Shown here piece by piece: positions 21,818-35,200 of a stretch of DNA of 64,000 nucleotides (position 1 is its first letter; each line of letters opens with the position of its first letter). The translations under genes were made by a program, and so were the position numbers. This stretch comes from Struthio camelus (lineage: Eukaryota > Chordata > Aves > Struthioniformes > Struthionidae), in assembly GCF_040807025.1 (NCBI RefSeq), contig NC_090942.1, forward strand, positions 205,490,640-205,554,639, written 5' to 3'. The notes beneath the pieces were generated by a model. It was given only the letters and a program-made list of their open reading frames with translations. It made no database searches and was not told where the DNA came from.

Positions 21818-23114
21818 CCTTTGTCTAATTTTTCGGTCTTCAAGGAGAATATTACTGATTTTCAGTGTAAATGGTTTATTTTGTTCAATTTCTTAGCTCT
21901 ATTTCCATTTTTTACTGTCCTTTTTATTAGTCTTAGTAGTTCTTTCCCTCCATATAGTGACAAATGTGTATCGCATTTACCTTTTCAGGAAATCCCCATT
22001 TTATTCTTCTAATCTTTCTATTAATTTTAATAGTTCTTGTTGGTTTTTTTGGAAAAGTTTTTCTTTTTGCTGTTGATATTTTACGTTATCTGTATCCCGA
22101 CCATTCTGTGTACTTCCTTAGCAGCAGTACAGAGAGGGAGCCCTTCATCCTTCTCTTTACTGTGATGCTTCTGCCCATTACTCTTACTGTTACTAAACCA
22201 AATAGAAATGAATTAAATGTTGGTATAATGAATTCCGTCTAGCAATTAGGCAAGGGTAGTCTAAAATATATGTTTCATTAATCAGTGTAGAAGTTACAAA
22301 GATGTACCTAGTGAACTTAGGAGGGGAAAGAAAGAAGGGTTTTCAGCAGAGGTGGAAATAAGATCTTTCCAGGCAGTATCCACAGTAGACCTGCTGATAC
22401 AGTTGGGAAAAAAAGATGAGCTTTTGTGCGCGTTGTTCTGCTTCCTGAGTAAAACTCTGCAGTCTTCATGAGTGCCTCATTTGAGAAATAATGAACTTCT
22501 GGAGTGAACTGGTTAGTGACAAAGATAGTGTCTTCGTCATTTATTTATGAAAGAGCAGGTTCCCAAGTGGCTGTGCTTCACATTTCTAAATTAAGAGAGA
22601 GTCTCTACTGATTTTTCAGTTTAAGTATTACAAACCACAAACTGTTCATAGGGTCTTCTTAGATCCTTATTAGCTGAGACTGTTCTGGTTATTAGACTAT
22701 TCGTGTTTCTATGGTATCCTGTGTCTCTGTAATAACACAAGGCACTAAGGGAGTGCTTTACAGAGGCACTTAAGACTACATGTCACGTACACATCCAAAA
22801 TGTTGGATTGTAGTTGTGGTGATTGAACATGATAATTATCTGTAGTTATGCATGACCTTTGAAAATGAAGTCTTTTATGTCTGTTTTATCAGCTTCTAAC
22901 AGTTCCTCATTCAGAGTTCTGCTTAAGATTGTGAATCTAGGGAGGGAACAATGGAAAAGAATACTCTTTTCAACTCCTAATTTACAGACTTTTTTCAAAC
23001 GTCTGTTGAACACAGCCTTCAAACTGATTCTAAAGTAAAAGGAATGTGGAAATAGCAATTGCATCATTGTTAGAATATTTGTGAACAACATTCCTGCATA
23101 TCGCTTTCGTTTAG

Positions 23115-23231
23115 ATATTTGTAATGTCCGTGGAAGGACAGGACATTCCAGTTGATGTCTTCTCTACTGCACCTATTGAGAAACAGAATCACGCTGCAAG
23201 AATTATACAGAGGTGCTGGAAGAGCTTTATT
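23115..23231 (+). CDS. MFI: MFI first coding exon (short 5' UTR, IQ-like motif)
   Basis: The acceptor is tttag ending at 23114 and the donor gtaagt starts at 23232. Bases 23115-23123 are untranslated and ATG is at 23124-23126. It encodes [20 protein letters not shown], then [16 protein letters not shown]. The [12 protein letters not shown] helix is an IQ-type calmodulin-binding signature, also present in mammalian MFI. Confidence 0.88.
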
Positions 23232-26200
23232 GTAAGTCTGAAGTACAGTTCTAATTATTATATGGTTCAGTAGGTACTAAATTTTTCTCTTTGTTAAACC
23301 AAAATGACAGTGAATTCTCTGCCAGGAGCTTCTTCAGTGTGATCTCACCTCCACCATTACAAATACCTGCAGTCTCCAGGAGGTGATTCTGACTCTTGAT
23401 AGATGGTTAATAGTGCGCAGAAGTATATTGTGATATGTTTTGTATATGCATATAATATTGTATATATTGTATATTGTAACAGTGCGCAGAGGTGTATGTG
23501 ATGATTTTTATATTGACTTATTAAAAGCAAAGGAGTTTCCGTACTGCCACATAAAAAAAAAAGTCACCTTAGCTAGTGTGTGGAGGAAAGTTAGCTCCTT
23601 ATATTGTGTGATCTTTTTGGTTATGTTTGTTGCTTGAGCCTTGAACTTTAATAATTCCTAAATTCAGTGAGGCCCACTAGTGTACATACTGTTTATCTGA
23701 AGTCCTGTAAAATCCAAAATTCTGGATTTTACAGAGAATGCAGGATTGGGATTCCCCCGAATAATACTAAACTGTTAAAGGACATTCTGTGATCTCGAAA
23801 AAATGCACGTAGGACTTCGAGGTAGGAATGGGAGAAAGCAAACACTCATTAGGTAACGAAAGCCCTAGCAATTGAAGAAGAAATAAAATAATAAATCAGG
23901 AGTGCATCTAAATTAATATTTAAGGAAATTTATAGCGTAGAAATGCTCTTGTAGGTGTTCTGAGTTCTTATACTGTTTCAGCAAAAACTTGTGTTCTGGA
24001 TGGTAAGTGAAATGGAAAGAATGGGACTTATTTAAAAATAGTTTCTGTTAAAATTTGTCTATTTGTTGTTTTAAGACTGTTTACATGTCAGTAATTACTG
24101 CAAGTATTGTAATTCTAGTATAAAAGGTATTAAAACAGCTTATAGTAGGATGGGATGGGATTCACTGGGAAAAAATGGTCTGTAATATGTAGTTAAAGAC
24201 TGTGTAATGATACCCAGGCAAAAATAGATTCAATGAACATCCGATAAGAAGTGCTCTTTATGCCAGCCTTAAGGATCACTGAATTTCTGCCTCTCAGTAG
24301 TATCCTATTCAGTTTGGGGCCACCTCTCGTATTCTTTCTGCTGTCTAATGATACATAATTCTGTTTTCTGGGTCTGCTGTAGTGAGAGGCCTCTCGAAGA
24401 ACCCTGCTCATGAACCTGTTCCGAGTGTGTGTGTGACTCTCCCTTCAGTTTTGCCTTGAGTTCTCCCTTCTTTTACGTCCCACAGATTTCTATGTGTATC
24501 CTGCTTTTTCTCTGGCTCTAGGCTGCGTCACCGTTGCCTGCTCTTCTTTTTTTCCTAAAGCCAGATCATCTTTTTTTTCCTAAGGCTGGATCATCTCGTC
24601 TTCTTTCTTGCTACCCTTCCCTCTATTCCTGCTTGCCTATCCTTTTCACCTCTTAGGTTTCCAACTCTGTTCTTCTTTATCCCCCACTAAGTGATTTCAT
24701 CACTATCTTGTCTTTGTAAGAACATCTGTACTGGATGATGAGAGGTTTAGCGGAACAAGTATCCTCTCTCCAAGAGCAGTCAGAAGAGGATACCTAGAGA
24801 CGAATATAAGAAAACGTCAAGAAATGGTTGTAATGTCTATATCTTTAGGAACCCTCAATGGATTTCTTTTTTGTGAGCGTCTCTGTTTTTATCGTCGTTG
24901 TCCTATACCTAGAGCATTCTTCCATTATCTGTCCTACTTGCCTTCTTGTCCAATAGATGACTGTAGTGCATCAACTATACCTGTATCTTCTGTTATTGCT
25001 TAGGAAACTGCATTGTCTGTATGCGATGTCAATCTTATCTTGCTGTCGGATTATTTGTAGTTGTGAGACATAATACCCTGAGTGGATGTCCTGTTGACAA
25101 CTGCCTAGAATTATCTGCTCTGCCTTTTACTTGGAGTCTTTGAATTTAACTTTAGTTTTTAATCCACTTTTTCTATATTAATTCCATGGCAGATCTCAAT
25201 GTCCTGATCGAGTTACAAAATATTGTGTTTATTGGCATTGTATCTGTTTTGTTAGGAACTCACTGAGAACCATCGAGGAAGAGAAGAAAATAATCTGGAA
25301 GCTCAGGTTACGTATCCTAACTTTCTGCATTGCAGTATTCCAGAACATTGCTGCTCTGCTACCAATGGACACATACCAGCAATGTTTTTTCTTGTATTCG
25401 GTACCCTCCTCTTTTGTAGTAGTCCATAGCATGCAGATAAATACCCATTACAAGACCTTCAAATACAGAGGGACAGCCCTCATTAGGAGAAAGACAGTGA
25501 TGCGTTACTGGAGAAAAGTTTATCTTCAAGAGCCATAAGTAGTTAATGGTGGCTGGAAAAGGAAGAACCCGGATAGGGTGGCCTGATCTTACCAAAAAGA
25601 ATTTTTAAAATGTTGGGTTATATTAACAAATTATTTTTAGGAGTAGCTCTGTAAATCTAAGCTGGAGAAGAAAAGCTGAGTTTTACTAAGCAATTTATCA
25701 CAGTCAGTTGTTGATATGTTGATGGATTTAGATGCTCTATTTCAACATACTTTCTAAGAAAGCAGAAGACTGTACTTTTATACTGTTGCATTTCCCTCTG
25801 AGATGCTCTTTCACCTTTACCGTATTCTAACGTCAGCAGAAACTATTTCTATTTATAGTATATTTAGTTTATCTTAGATAAATACAATTTATTAGACCAT
25901 TTCAAAGATTGTGCCTCAATTCATCTTAAAGTGTGTAAGGTTCGGTGTGGGAAAATCCGTTTGCAGCCGTTTTCCCAAAGTGGAAAATACAGAGACTGTG
26001 GCTTTCTCAGTATCTTTGCACTTTTCTGCAGGATATGCGTATATTTCAATACTACAAAGAGCTAATCAGCTTTAAAGGAACAGGGGATCCTCATCTTCTG
26101 ATGAAGTGCATTGACCCTCGGGAGGTAAGGGCTGTACTTACTGATATAGCAACATAGTATAAAGTAACATACTTTTGCTCTAGTCTTAGCTTGTCTCAGT

Positions 26201-29200
26201 GATGTTCTTTGTTTGTGGTATGATGTTGTAAAATGATTACAGTATTATAAGTCAAACAGTATTTTTGCTTCTTCTCGTTTTTTTTCCGAGTCCCACAGTC
26301 TGGATGCATTGTGAGGTTGAACACAATTGAAACTGTGGTGCCAGGGAGAGCAAAGCTGGAACATCAAAATAAAAACATAAACAAAACAGAGGTGAAAAAA
26401 GGAAGAGACTAAGCATATAGAAGTCAGTTGCCTTCTAGGAGTAAATATAAGGACAGCAACTCATTTCTTTTAAGCTACTTGCAGGCTGTTGGATAATTAC
26501 AAAAGCATTTATAAGCCAAGTTAACTTCCTGTGTACTTACTCGTAGGAGACTGTAGATGGCATTTTCCTTAAGTAGCTTTCTATTTGCTAGAAACCTCAT
26601 TATGTTTCATATGTTTTTCTGGTTTCTGTAGTACAGGGCCTAAGCCTGGTCAAGAGCCTGTTTCTGCAGATCCTACCAAGTAATTGAAGTAGAGTATTCA
26701 TAGTAGTATACAGAAATGAATTTGTAGTGAAATTAAAAAAAAAAATCAATTATCTGAAAAGTCGGTGTTGGCATCCGGGGCTAAATGTGATCTTTCTGTT
26801 TAGATTCGATTTTAAGATACAGCAAACATCACAGATGTAATTGGAAAGGAAGGCCCAAAAAACTTTGCCCCCTATATTTCTTCCTCCTGGGATCTGTAAT
26901 TAATAAATACAGAGACATAAAATAGCTTTCTTTAAATAACAGTGTTTATTTTTAAAAGCAAATCATTTGTAAGAAAATGGAAAGCCTCTTAAGTATAATT
27001 AAGGCTGGAATTCAGCTGCAGATTAAGACACCTAATTGAAGTGTCTACGTATGATTGGGTAATTGCACTGTCATTATAGTCAGTGCAGGTTTGGTAAATG
27101 CAATCAGCAAAACCTAGTGTGTGACTCATTTCATCAAAAAATAGACAATACTTGGTCAACTGAATTGCTCTCTAACCTCTACTGATGATATCAAGTGCTC
27201 CCCATTGACTAGGTGCCTCAGGGCCTAACCCACATGTGGACAACTACATGTAGGTATGCAAATTTAGGAGTCTGAATCTGGAGCCAGATCTTGCTGTAAT
27301 AGTCTATACTGATAAGAAACTTACAGAGCATAGCATCACAGAACTGTTCCCTGTCTATCAGTCGGGGGTTGGTTGCCTTCCGCAAAAGAATTACTTTTTC
27401 ACAGAGTGAACAATTAAATTTTGGAACTTACTGATACACATTTTTAGAGGTATAAGATAGAAATGGATTTAAAAAGAGATGAGTTACATCCACAGAAAGT
27501 AGGTTCATCTGTGATTATTAAATATGTTGGTTTAGATGCATCTGCTGGCTCAATATCTTCCTGAATGCTAGAAGCTGGGAGGGCAGTGACTATAAGTCAT
27601 TTCAGAGCCCTTCTACAGTCATATGTTTCTTCTGTTTTCTCCTAAGCATCTGATAATGGCCAATACCAGGGAGAGGGTATTTTGCTAGATGGAATTTTAT
27701 GTTTGCATTGCCAAAATTTCTTTGACCAAACCTCTTAGAAGATCAGAAGCGAAAAATGGCAGACTTCCCCAAATCTGTGATTTCTGTAGGTGAAATGACA
27801 TCTTTGGTAAGGAATGGACGTATCTGCAGTCACTCTGCGAGAGTAATTCAAGCAATAAAACTTTGCTGAGACTAAAACAATTGCTGCTTGCATGAGGTCA
27901 TCCTCTTGGTTGTAAGCAGCAGAGCCCCACCCAAGTAGTGGATCTTTGTTGGTGTCTGGGATCCAGCTGTCTAAATAGTATTCAGCATGTGTACTGCAAG
28001 ATTTTAAGCCTAGCTTTACTTTCAAAAATTGAATTATTTAATTGCTCATAACTGTTTATGCCTTAATTAGTCAGTAGGATGGAAGCATTGTAGGTTATTA
28101 CTCTTTTGCTTGCAGGCAGAGTTGCTAGATGTTGCAGCGGGTGCTTTCATCAAATTCAGACTAGGTGGCGTAAGTATCATTTTACAATATGTGATATTCA
28201 CTGTGGTTGTTCATTCTGGATGCGTAGACTTACTAGTGCATGAAACTATTAAGCGTATTTATATAAAATGAACGTATTCAAGTAAACAAGTCAAGGTGGA
28301 TAAAACTGGGTTCCTCAATTCATGAATTAAGCACCTAAAAAAAGTAACCTGTATTTCTGCAGTTCTGGGCGCTTGTCAGTCTCATTGCTGTAGAGATATG
28401 TGGTTGGTCTGCTTTTACTAAGGGTACAGCTGTGGTTATCTGAATGTTAGTTTTTAAGTTGATTTCAGTGGAACAGAGTTTTTATGGCAGACTTTTAATG
28501 GGCAGATTTATTCCAGCTGCCTTTAATCACTTGGTTGAGCTTTGTCAGCAAAGAGCGTAGTTGTTCAAGGTATAGTCAACAGGAAGAAATTGTTATGTCT
28601 AGAGGACAATTAATATCTTAACAGTGGTAGTGGAATTGACTTTCTAGCTCTGTTAACTATAGAGGGAGCTTGTGGTGCATAGGCTTCTGACTTAGAATCT
28701 TACTACAGCAAGATTTGACAAATAATATGTAAATGCTTAAATAGTCTTTTACTTGGAATGTCTTGGTGTATGTATCTGCTTAGATTTAGGCATAAAATAC
28801 TTACTTCTTGATATTTGACCTTTAAATAGCTTGAAGCAACATAGGCCTGTGTAAACATCTTATGCTTTCAAGGTATTTAAAGAAGAATTATAAACAATGA
28901 CTAAAATGTGTGAAATTGCTGGAAGGAAGTTAATTTATTGCCAGCATTCTGTCTGGCTATCTATTTCTACTAAACTTCTGCTTTTCTTCTGTAATTATTT
29001 CGTTCCTGTTCCAGACCTTCTTCTCCTTGTTTAACACTGCCTCATAAATAAAACATCATTAATGCACATCACATCAATTCTAAATGATATTAGTGAAGCA
29101 TTAGACACTACTTAGCCTTCTGTTCAAGTTAAAGTATACAGATCAAGATGCCAAGTTTATTACTTACAAGATGATCTCCTTTAGTAAGAGTTAGTGTGAA

Positions 29201-32200
29201 GTAAGAAAAGAGTATGTAGATGTGAATTTCAGAGCCAAGTTACTCCTCATGAGCTGCTGGCACCATGACAAAATGTAAAAAGGAAGAATGTTATTTTGAC
29301 AAGGTATGTTCTGTCATTTTAAATTGTGTTAGTAATATTTTAGGTTCCTTTCCCAGAGGGGGAGAGAAGCGGGTGTGATCACCTATCAAAAATAATTTCC
29401 ATCAAAAATGATTGATAGTGGGTGATAATACCTGATATAATTATCAATGACTCCTGTAATTTTCCACCTGCTCTCCATTCTCTTCATGCCATTTTTCACA
29501 AAGGGTTTTCCAAGACATCCAGCGAGAATACTGAGATAACAGCATGGGTGGAAATGTTTCTATTTTCTCTCTTTTTAGCAAGACAAGGATTGAACGATGG
29601 TATCAAGACTTGTAGTGTGTTTTCTGAGACCGTATTGGACAGACCAGTATTTGCTGGGCAATTATAGTAATTTTGACAGAAGTTAGATTGATTCAGTTGA
29701 GTACAGTTATACGGTAAATCACTTGGTTCAATTGACTGAGTTTTAAAGAAATCCAAAGGATTTGTTATTGTTTTAATCAACTGATATACATACAGGTGTA
29801 TCCTCTTTTGATAGTTAATAAAGTCTACTAAATTGCCAAATATAATTTCCACGTATATGGAATCCCTATCTGAGTTTAGTATAAACTTTCAGTGTTTTAT
29901 GTATTTTAAGGGATGAACACGTTCAAAAAAGCAAGCTCACGTTCTAATGTAATATTTCTCTGCAGGCTAATTTTCCTCCAAATATTTACTATAAAATATT
30001 CACTCATAGACCTGTTGTGGACATGTGTGCCAACAGCCCTAAAGACTATACAAAACCAAACCCCAAGCAGCTGCTGCAAGAAAGGATTCTTGGTAAGATC
30101 TGGAAAGATGATGGCAGTGGCTGGTACAAACGTATAGAGAACAACGGTTGGAGACTTCTTTCCATGAGAGTAAGCAAAGAAAAGTGAACTATTTTTCCCT
30201 AATACATTAACTCATCTTTTTCCTCACAGTTGCCCCATGTGTGATCTGGAACCTTATTTCACGTAGTCCAAATATAAAATCATCATAGACAAGATCTTTG
30301 CTGTCATTTGAGTTTACGATGGAAGATCGACATGAGATACTACTATAATCCTTTGTTTATAATACGCTCCTCCTAACTTAGTCATTGAATAACATACTAA
30401 GTAAGAATGTGTTTAAATAGGTCTGAGTGCTATCCCGCAGTACTCTGTCAGCTATGAAATAGACCTAATTGTAAAGATACGCTGTAGTGCTTAAATAAGA
30501 ACAATGAAATGAAACATTGTCACATTAAAACCTAACTATATTTAGACTGACAGTTAATAAAGTTCACTGTTTCCAGCAGCATTTGGGATTGATAAACATA
30601 CTTCTGTGTTAAAGGCTTTTTGTAGTCTGTGGTATAAAAAGGTATAAAATTGCAGCATCAAATTATGTTAAAATTGTGGGGCATTTTTTAAATTTTGGAA
30701 ACAATTTTATCTTTGGCAATCTCTCTTAAAGATGAAAGGTCTACACAAACACAGTGTTCTGGTAGTAATTTGACCTGAAGAAAGATTAACCAAACAGTTT
30801 TCTTGAGTGTAATCTATCTAAAAGTTTAAGGGTGGCTACTTACTTTCTGATACTGCAGGAAAGTGAAGCGTTTCTCTTGAACTGTTGTGCTTCCGCAGTT
30901 CTGATGCTGAACTAATTTAGGTGTAGTTAGAGCAATTTTTCTTAACCTCCAAGGATTTCATAACTTCTAAGAAAAAATCCAGGTACCATCTTGTGGAGTG
31001 TTAACAGCTTGCTTTTAGTTGACATTTACGTAGAAATTAGAAATTAAACTTGGGATATTATTTTCTTGCTGTATTTCTCACCATTTGAATTTTTCCTCAT
31101 ATTCAGATGGAACTTCCTGTGTTTCAGTTGGTGCCTGTTGCCTCTTGCCCTGTCACTGGGCACCACGGGGAAGAGTCTGGCCCCATCCTCTTGACACCCT
31201 CCTTTCAGATACTTGCACATGTTGATAAGTTTCCCCCCTCAGTCTTCTCTTCTCCGGGCTGAACAGGCCCAGCTCTCTCAGCCTTTCCTCATCTGAGAGA
31301 TGCTCCAGTCCCCTCATCATCTTTGTAGCCCTTTGCTGGACTCGCTGCAGGAGCTCCGTGTTTCTCTTGTGTTGGGGTGCCCAGAACTGGACACAGTACT
31401 CCAGGTGTGGCAGATTTTGTGCAGATAATTACAGTATGGAACAATTGTAGTTGAATTAGCATTTGTGAGAAGACGTAGTAACTTAAAAGATTCAAAATAG
31501 ATTTTGATGAGGCATGTTATACTAAATATTTAAGTAAAACATATAAGTGATATATCTATAAATATTGTCATAATAAAAGACCAAAGCATATGACCTATGA
31601 GAACATACACACTAGAGTTCAAAAACATCAGCAATGGCACTTCAATAAAATTCTCTCAATATGTCACATTTACCAACAGTTTTGGAGGGCTATAGATCCT
31701 GTAACAGATGAGGGAAACAAAAAGGCAGAGCAGTTTCATTACTCTAAAATGAAGAGGAAACAAGAAATTGAGAAAAAGCGAAAAAAGAGAAAAATTGAAT
31801 GGATGAAAAAAATGTGAGTTAATACAATTTTCAGACTTACGTGCATAGGTTTTCTTTGTATGTTTAGAACAGTAGTTTTGTCATGGCTATTTTCAGAAAT
31901 AGTTTTCCTGCTTAACTAAAAAAATGTACAGTACATGATAAACAATGAAGTTCTATATCAAGTCTTATTGACTATCCTGTTGAGCTACTTTCACTGAGAG
32001 CAAAGCTTCTGCAGGGGTTCTGTTAATGAAATGATTCTGAAACTATATATCTGGTGCTTTGGGCACAAGCCAGGGAAGCAACATTATTCTGAGCCATTTT
32101 ACCTCTCTCTGTGGATTTCTCTGACAGGATTACACAGATGTTGTGACAGTATTCTGGAACGTCATAAAAATTCCCTTCCAGACTTGTGAGGAAGTCCCAT

Positions 32201-35200
32201 AGATAAATGCCTTCTTCATGTAGCTTGCCATCAACATCATCATGTGAAAATTTAAGCTTCTAGTCTAAAATTAAGTGCCCAGCCTTCCTCAGTTCCAGTG
32301 GATAAAAACAGGCATGTCCAAGGCATGATTCAGTCCCTCCTTAGTTCTTTGGTATGTTGACTGTTACACAGGTAGAGTTCTTTGGTGGAGTGACTCACTT
32401 TCTGAAGACTCCATCTTTCTCTCTGTTGGCTATTTATGGATTCTAACTGGACACAAACACCAGGGCACAAATGCCAGCTGTCAGGAGTGTCCAAACAGCT
32501 TGCAGAGAGCTGAGGATATAGTCACCAAATAAATAAATTGGTTCTCACTACTCCGGCTAGGATGGAAAGACTCATCTACATCCTTATGGAGGTTATGCAG
32601 GGCACAGCAAGTATCCATAATTCAGAGGACTTCAGGAACATTTCTCTACAGCGTATTACAGGCTGCCTCCTCTCCCTTTAGGTAACCAAAAGTACATTCC
32701 AGTTCACCATGGTGTGCAGTAAGGATGTTGCAGAAATAGGCAGAAACTCCAGAGGACAGTGTACAGTGTCACGACCCAGCTTCACAGGAGCATTGCAGTG
32801 TCTCTGACAATGCAGGCAGGCTCCTGAACGCCGTATAGGATCTTGTCCCTCTTCAGAAGAAGGGACTCATTCACTCCAAGGCTGAAGTTATATAAAACAA
32901 GGCGATTATGAGTCCTTCGAGTAAAATTTTCTGATATGTCTACAAATATGCCTCCACAATTTACTGAGGCCTATGGACAATCATTTGTAGTCTTTAGGAT
33001 TTATGTAATGGTAGCTTTCCTGTGCTGGGCACCATATGGGAATTGCATCCCAGCGGAGGCATCCACCGCCTGCCCCACCCCTGCAGTTAAAAGAGCTGAC
33101 AGTGAATGAATGAGTGGATGACCATCCTCTATGTGTATTATCTGAGGACAGAACTGTGGAGGAGGGCCTCAGAAGCCTTGGTAATGACTACCTACCCCGA
33201 AGTAGAGATTTGTGAAAGGTGAGAGTTGAGAAGCTCCACAGGGCAAATAGCCACCCTCTTAAAAACAGGTCTGGGTTCCCACAATATCACTGAAGGATGG
33301 TGAGGCATGGTGCCATCTCATAGCATTGGTTCTCAGCAGTTCCTCCTGTGCTAATCATCCCAGGTCCCAGCAGCGATGGAGTCATGCAGCCTTTTTTCCT
33401 TGGCCTAGACCCTCTGGTCAACTGCAGGCTTTATTTGCATTTGTTGCCATGTATCTTTAATTCAGGTAGACTATTACTATATGGCATAGCTAAGCAGTAA
33501 TGACTGTCCTAAACAGCCTACAGCAAAAAAAGTTCTTGCTTACTGTTTTGTTGTTAGGTATTATGCAGGAAGTTTGTGGGTCACAACAGAAGATCCTACT
33601 ACTGCGATCTTAATTCAAAGGGCTGCAGAGGGCTTAGTTGACACTGTTGAGAAAGAAGGATCAAAAAAGGTAATGGATTGGGAAGTGGATGAAATACTGA
33701 GATGGACAAATGCACTCAACTATGAGGAGTAAGTATGTGTTTGGGATCTTATTTTGGAAGACTTAATTGTTAATGATAAAATTTGATGAAACTTTCTCTC
33801 TAAATCTCTATACAGAGCCCTTCCCTCTAAATCTCTCTTCAGAGCCATGTAGTGCAGTGCATTAGGAGATATTTCTACATTCTAGCTAACAGGCCGTCAC
33901 ATAAAACTAAAGATGATATGTTAATTCTTAGGATTTTGTCAATTGCAATGCATTAAGTGCAATGTATGTTTGTTTTAATGTGCTTAGATACATAAGCCAA
34001 TGGAATAAAACTGCAACAAGCAACTCTTCAGCTAACTGCCAAGGTAAGTGATTGTCTCTGTAGTAGTGACAAATTTTCTTAAATACAGTTTAATTTTTAA
34101 GAATTAATATAAAAATAGCAACAAAGTTCCTTTTTTTTGCCTCAGTGACTCTTTTTTATAATTACTGAGTTTCTAGGTCCTCAATGTAAAGAACTCCATA
34201 AAAGTAGTAGTGTATATATCATTAAGATCTGGCAATCTTTTTTATGGTAGTGAATTTTAAAATGTGAAATTATGTTTTAATCTAACAATTAGAAAAGGGG
34301 TATAAAGTTTAGAACTCCAGAAAAAAAGGACTTTTGAAAGGCAAATATTTTGTGCTGAACTCATCATAGCCAATCATGATTCAGCATTTATTTCTAAATT
34401 TCACTGGTTGTCATGCCAGACATAGGCAGCGTTCGCCTTTGAGACACTAAACAAATGCTAGTCACTCTCATCATATAAACTGACACTGTCTATTTAAGAA
34501 AACTTGTCTCTTTCCACAGTCAAGCATCTTTCTTACACAGTTATTGCCATGAACCCTATTCTATAGCAATATGTAGCAAGACAACCGGCAGAATCCTAAA
34601 GCCTTACCAACTGGTAAAGCACACTTTGAAATATGCAACTGTTTCAGTCATCAAGGTTTTTGTATACTTCATCTATATTTTTGAATTACGTAGTGTAATC
34701 ACATTTTTATCTACGGTTTTCTTTTAAGCTATCAAAATACATCAGTTCTTGGGATGATGTAATATGAGCTTCATTTATTGTCTTACGGTTGATGTATAGT
34801 TTTGTTTTGCACGTTGTAATACAACAGCTTGTGTACTTTTTTTTTAGAATTATTTTGTTCTCACTTGTACTTTTTGAAGAACAACAGCCAACCGTCTGTA
34901 GGTAAATGCTGTTCTTCGCAGCACCTGTCTTCTGTCTATATTTAGTACTGCCAGTATTAGGAAATGTGTGTCTTCTTGCACATGACCAAAAAAAAAAAAA
35001 AGTCACAATGGCCAGACATCAATTTGTTGGAGTGATCTCATAACTCTTTAAGAAAAGCACTTGGTTCATTTCATTCCATGATCACCCTTAAATATGAAAA
35101 AATAGTGCATCCTACAAAAAGGAGCCTTAGTTTTCTACCTAGCGGATGATAAAGCAGTTTTCAGTAAATTCTGATTAGTTCATAGACGTGTTTGGAAAAC

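Larger units (their letters stand above)
19311..23114 (+). other. MFI: Intron upstream of first MFI coding exon
   Basis: If transcription starts in the CpG island, this is the first intron. It contains the CR1 copy at 20107-21427 and the 34-bp tandem repeat at 21750-21817. Nothing else was recognised. No upstream in-frame coding exon for MFI was found. Confidence 0.55.
23232..29965 (+). other. MFI: MFI introns between coding exons 1 and 4
   Basis: The introns at 23232-26031, 26125-28115 and 28170-29965 are AT-rich. They contain an imperfect tandem copy of a pyrimidine-rich 'cctaaagccagatcatc' segment at about 24548-24600 and little else. No CR1, RNA gene or further exon was recognised. Confidence 0.6.
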
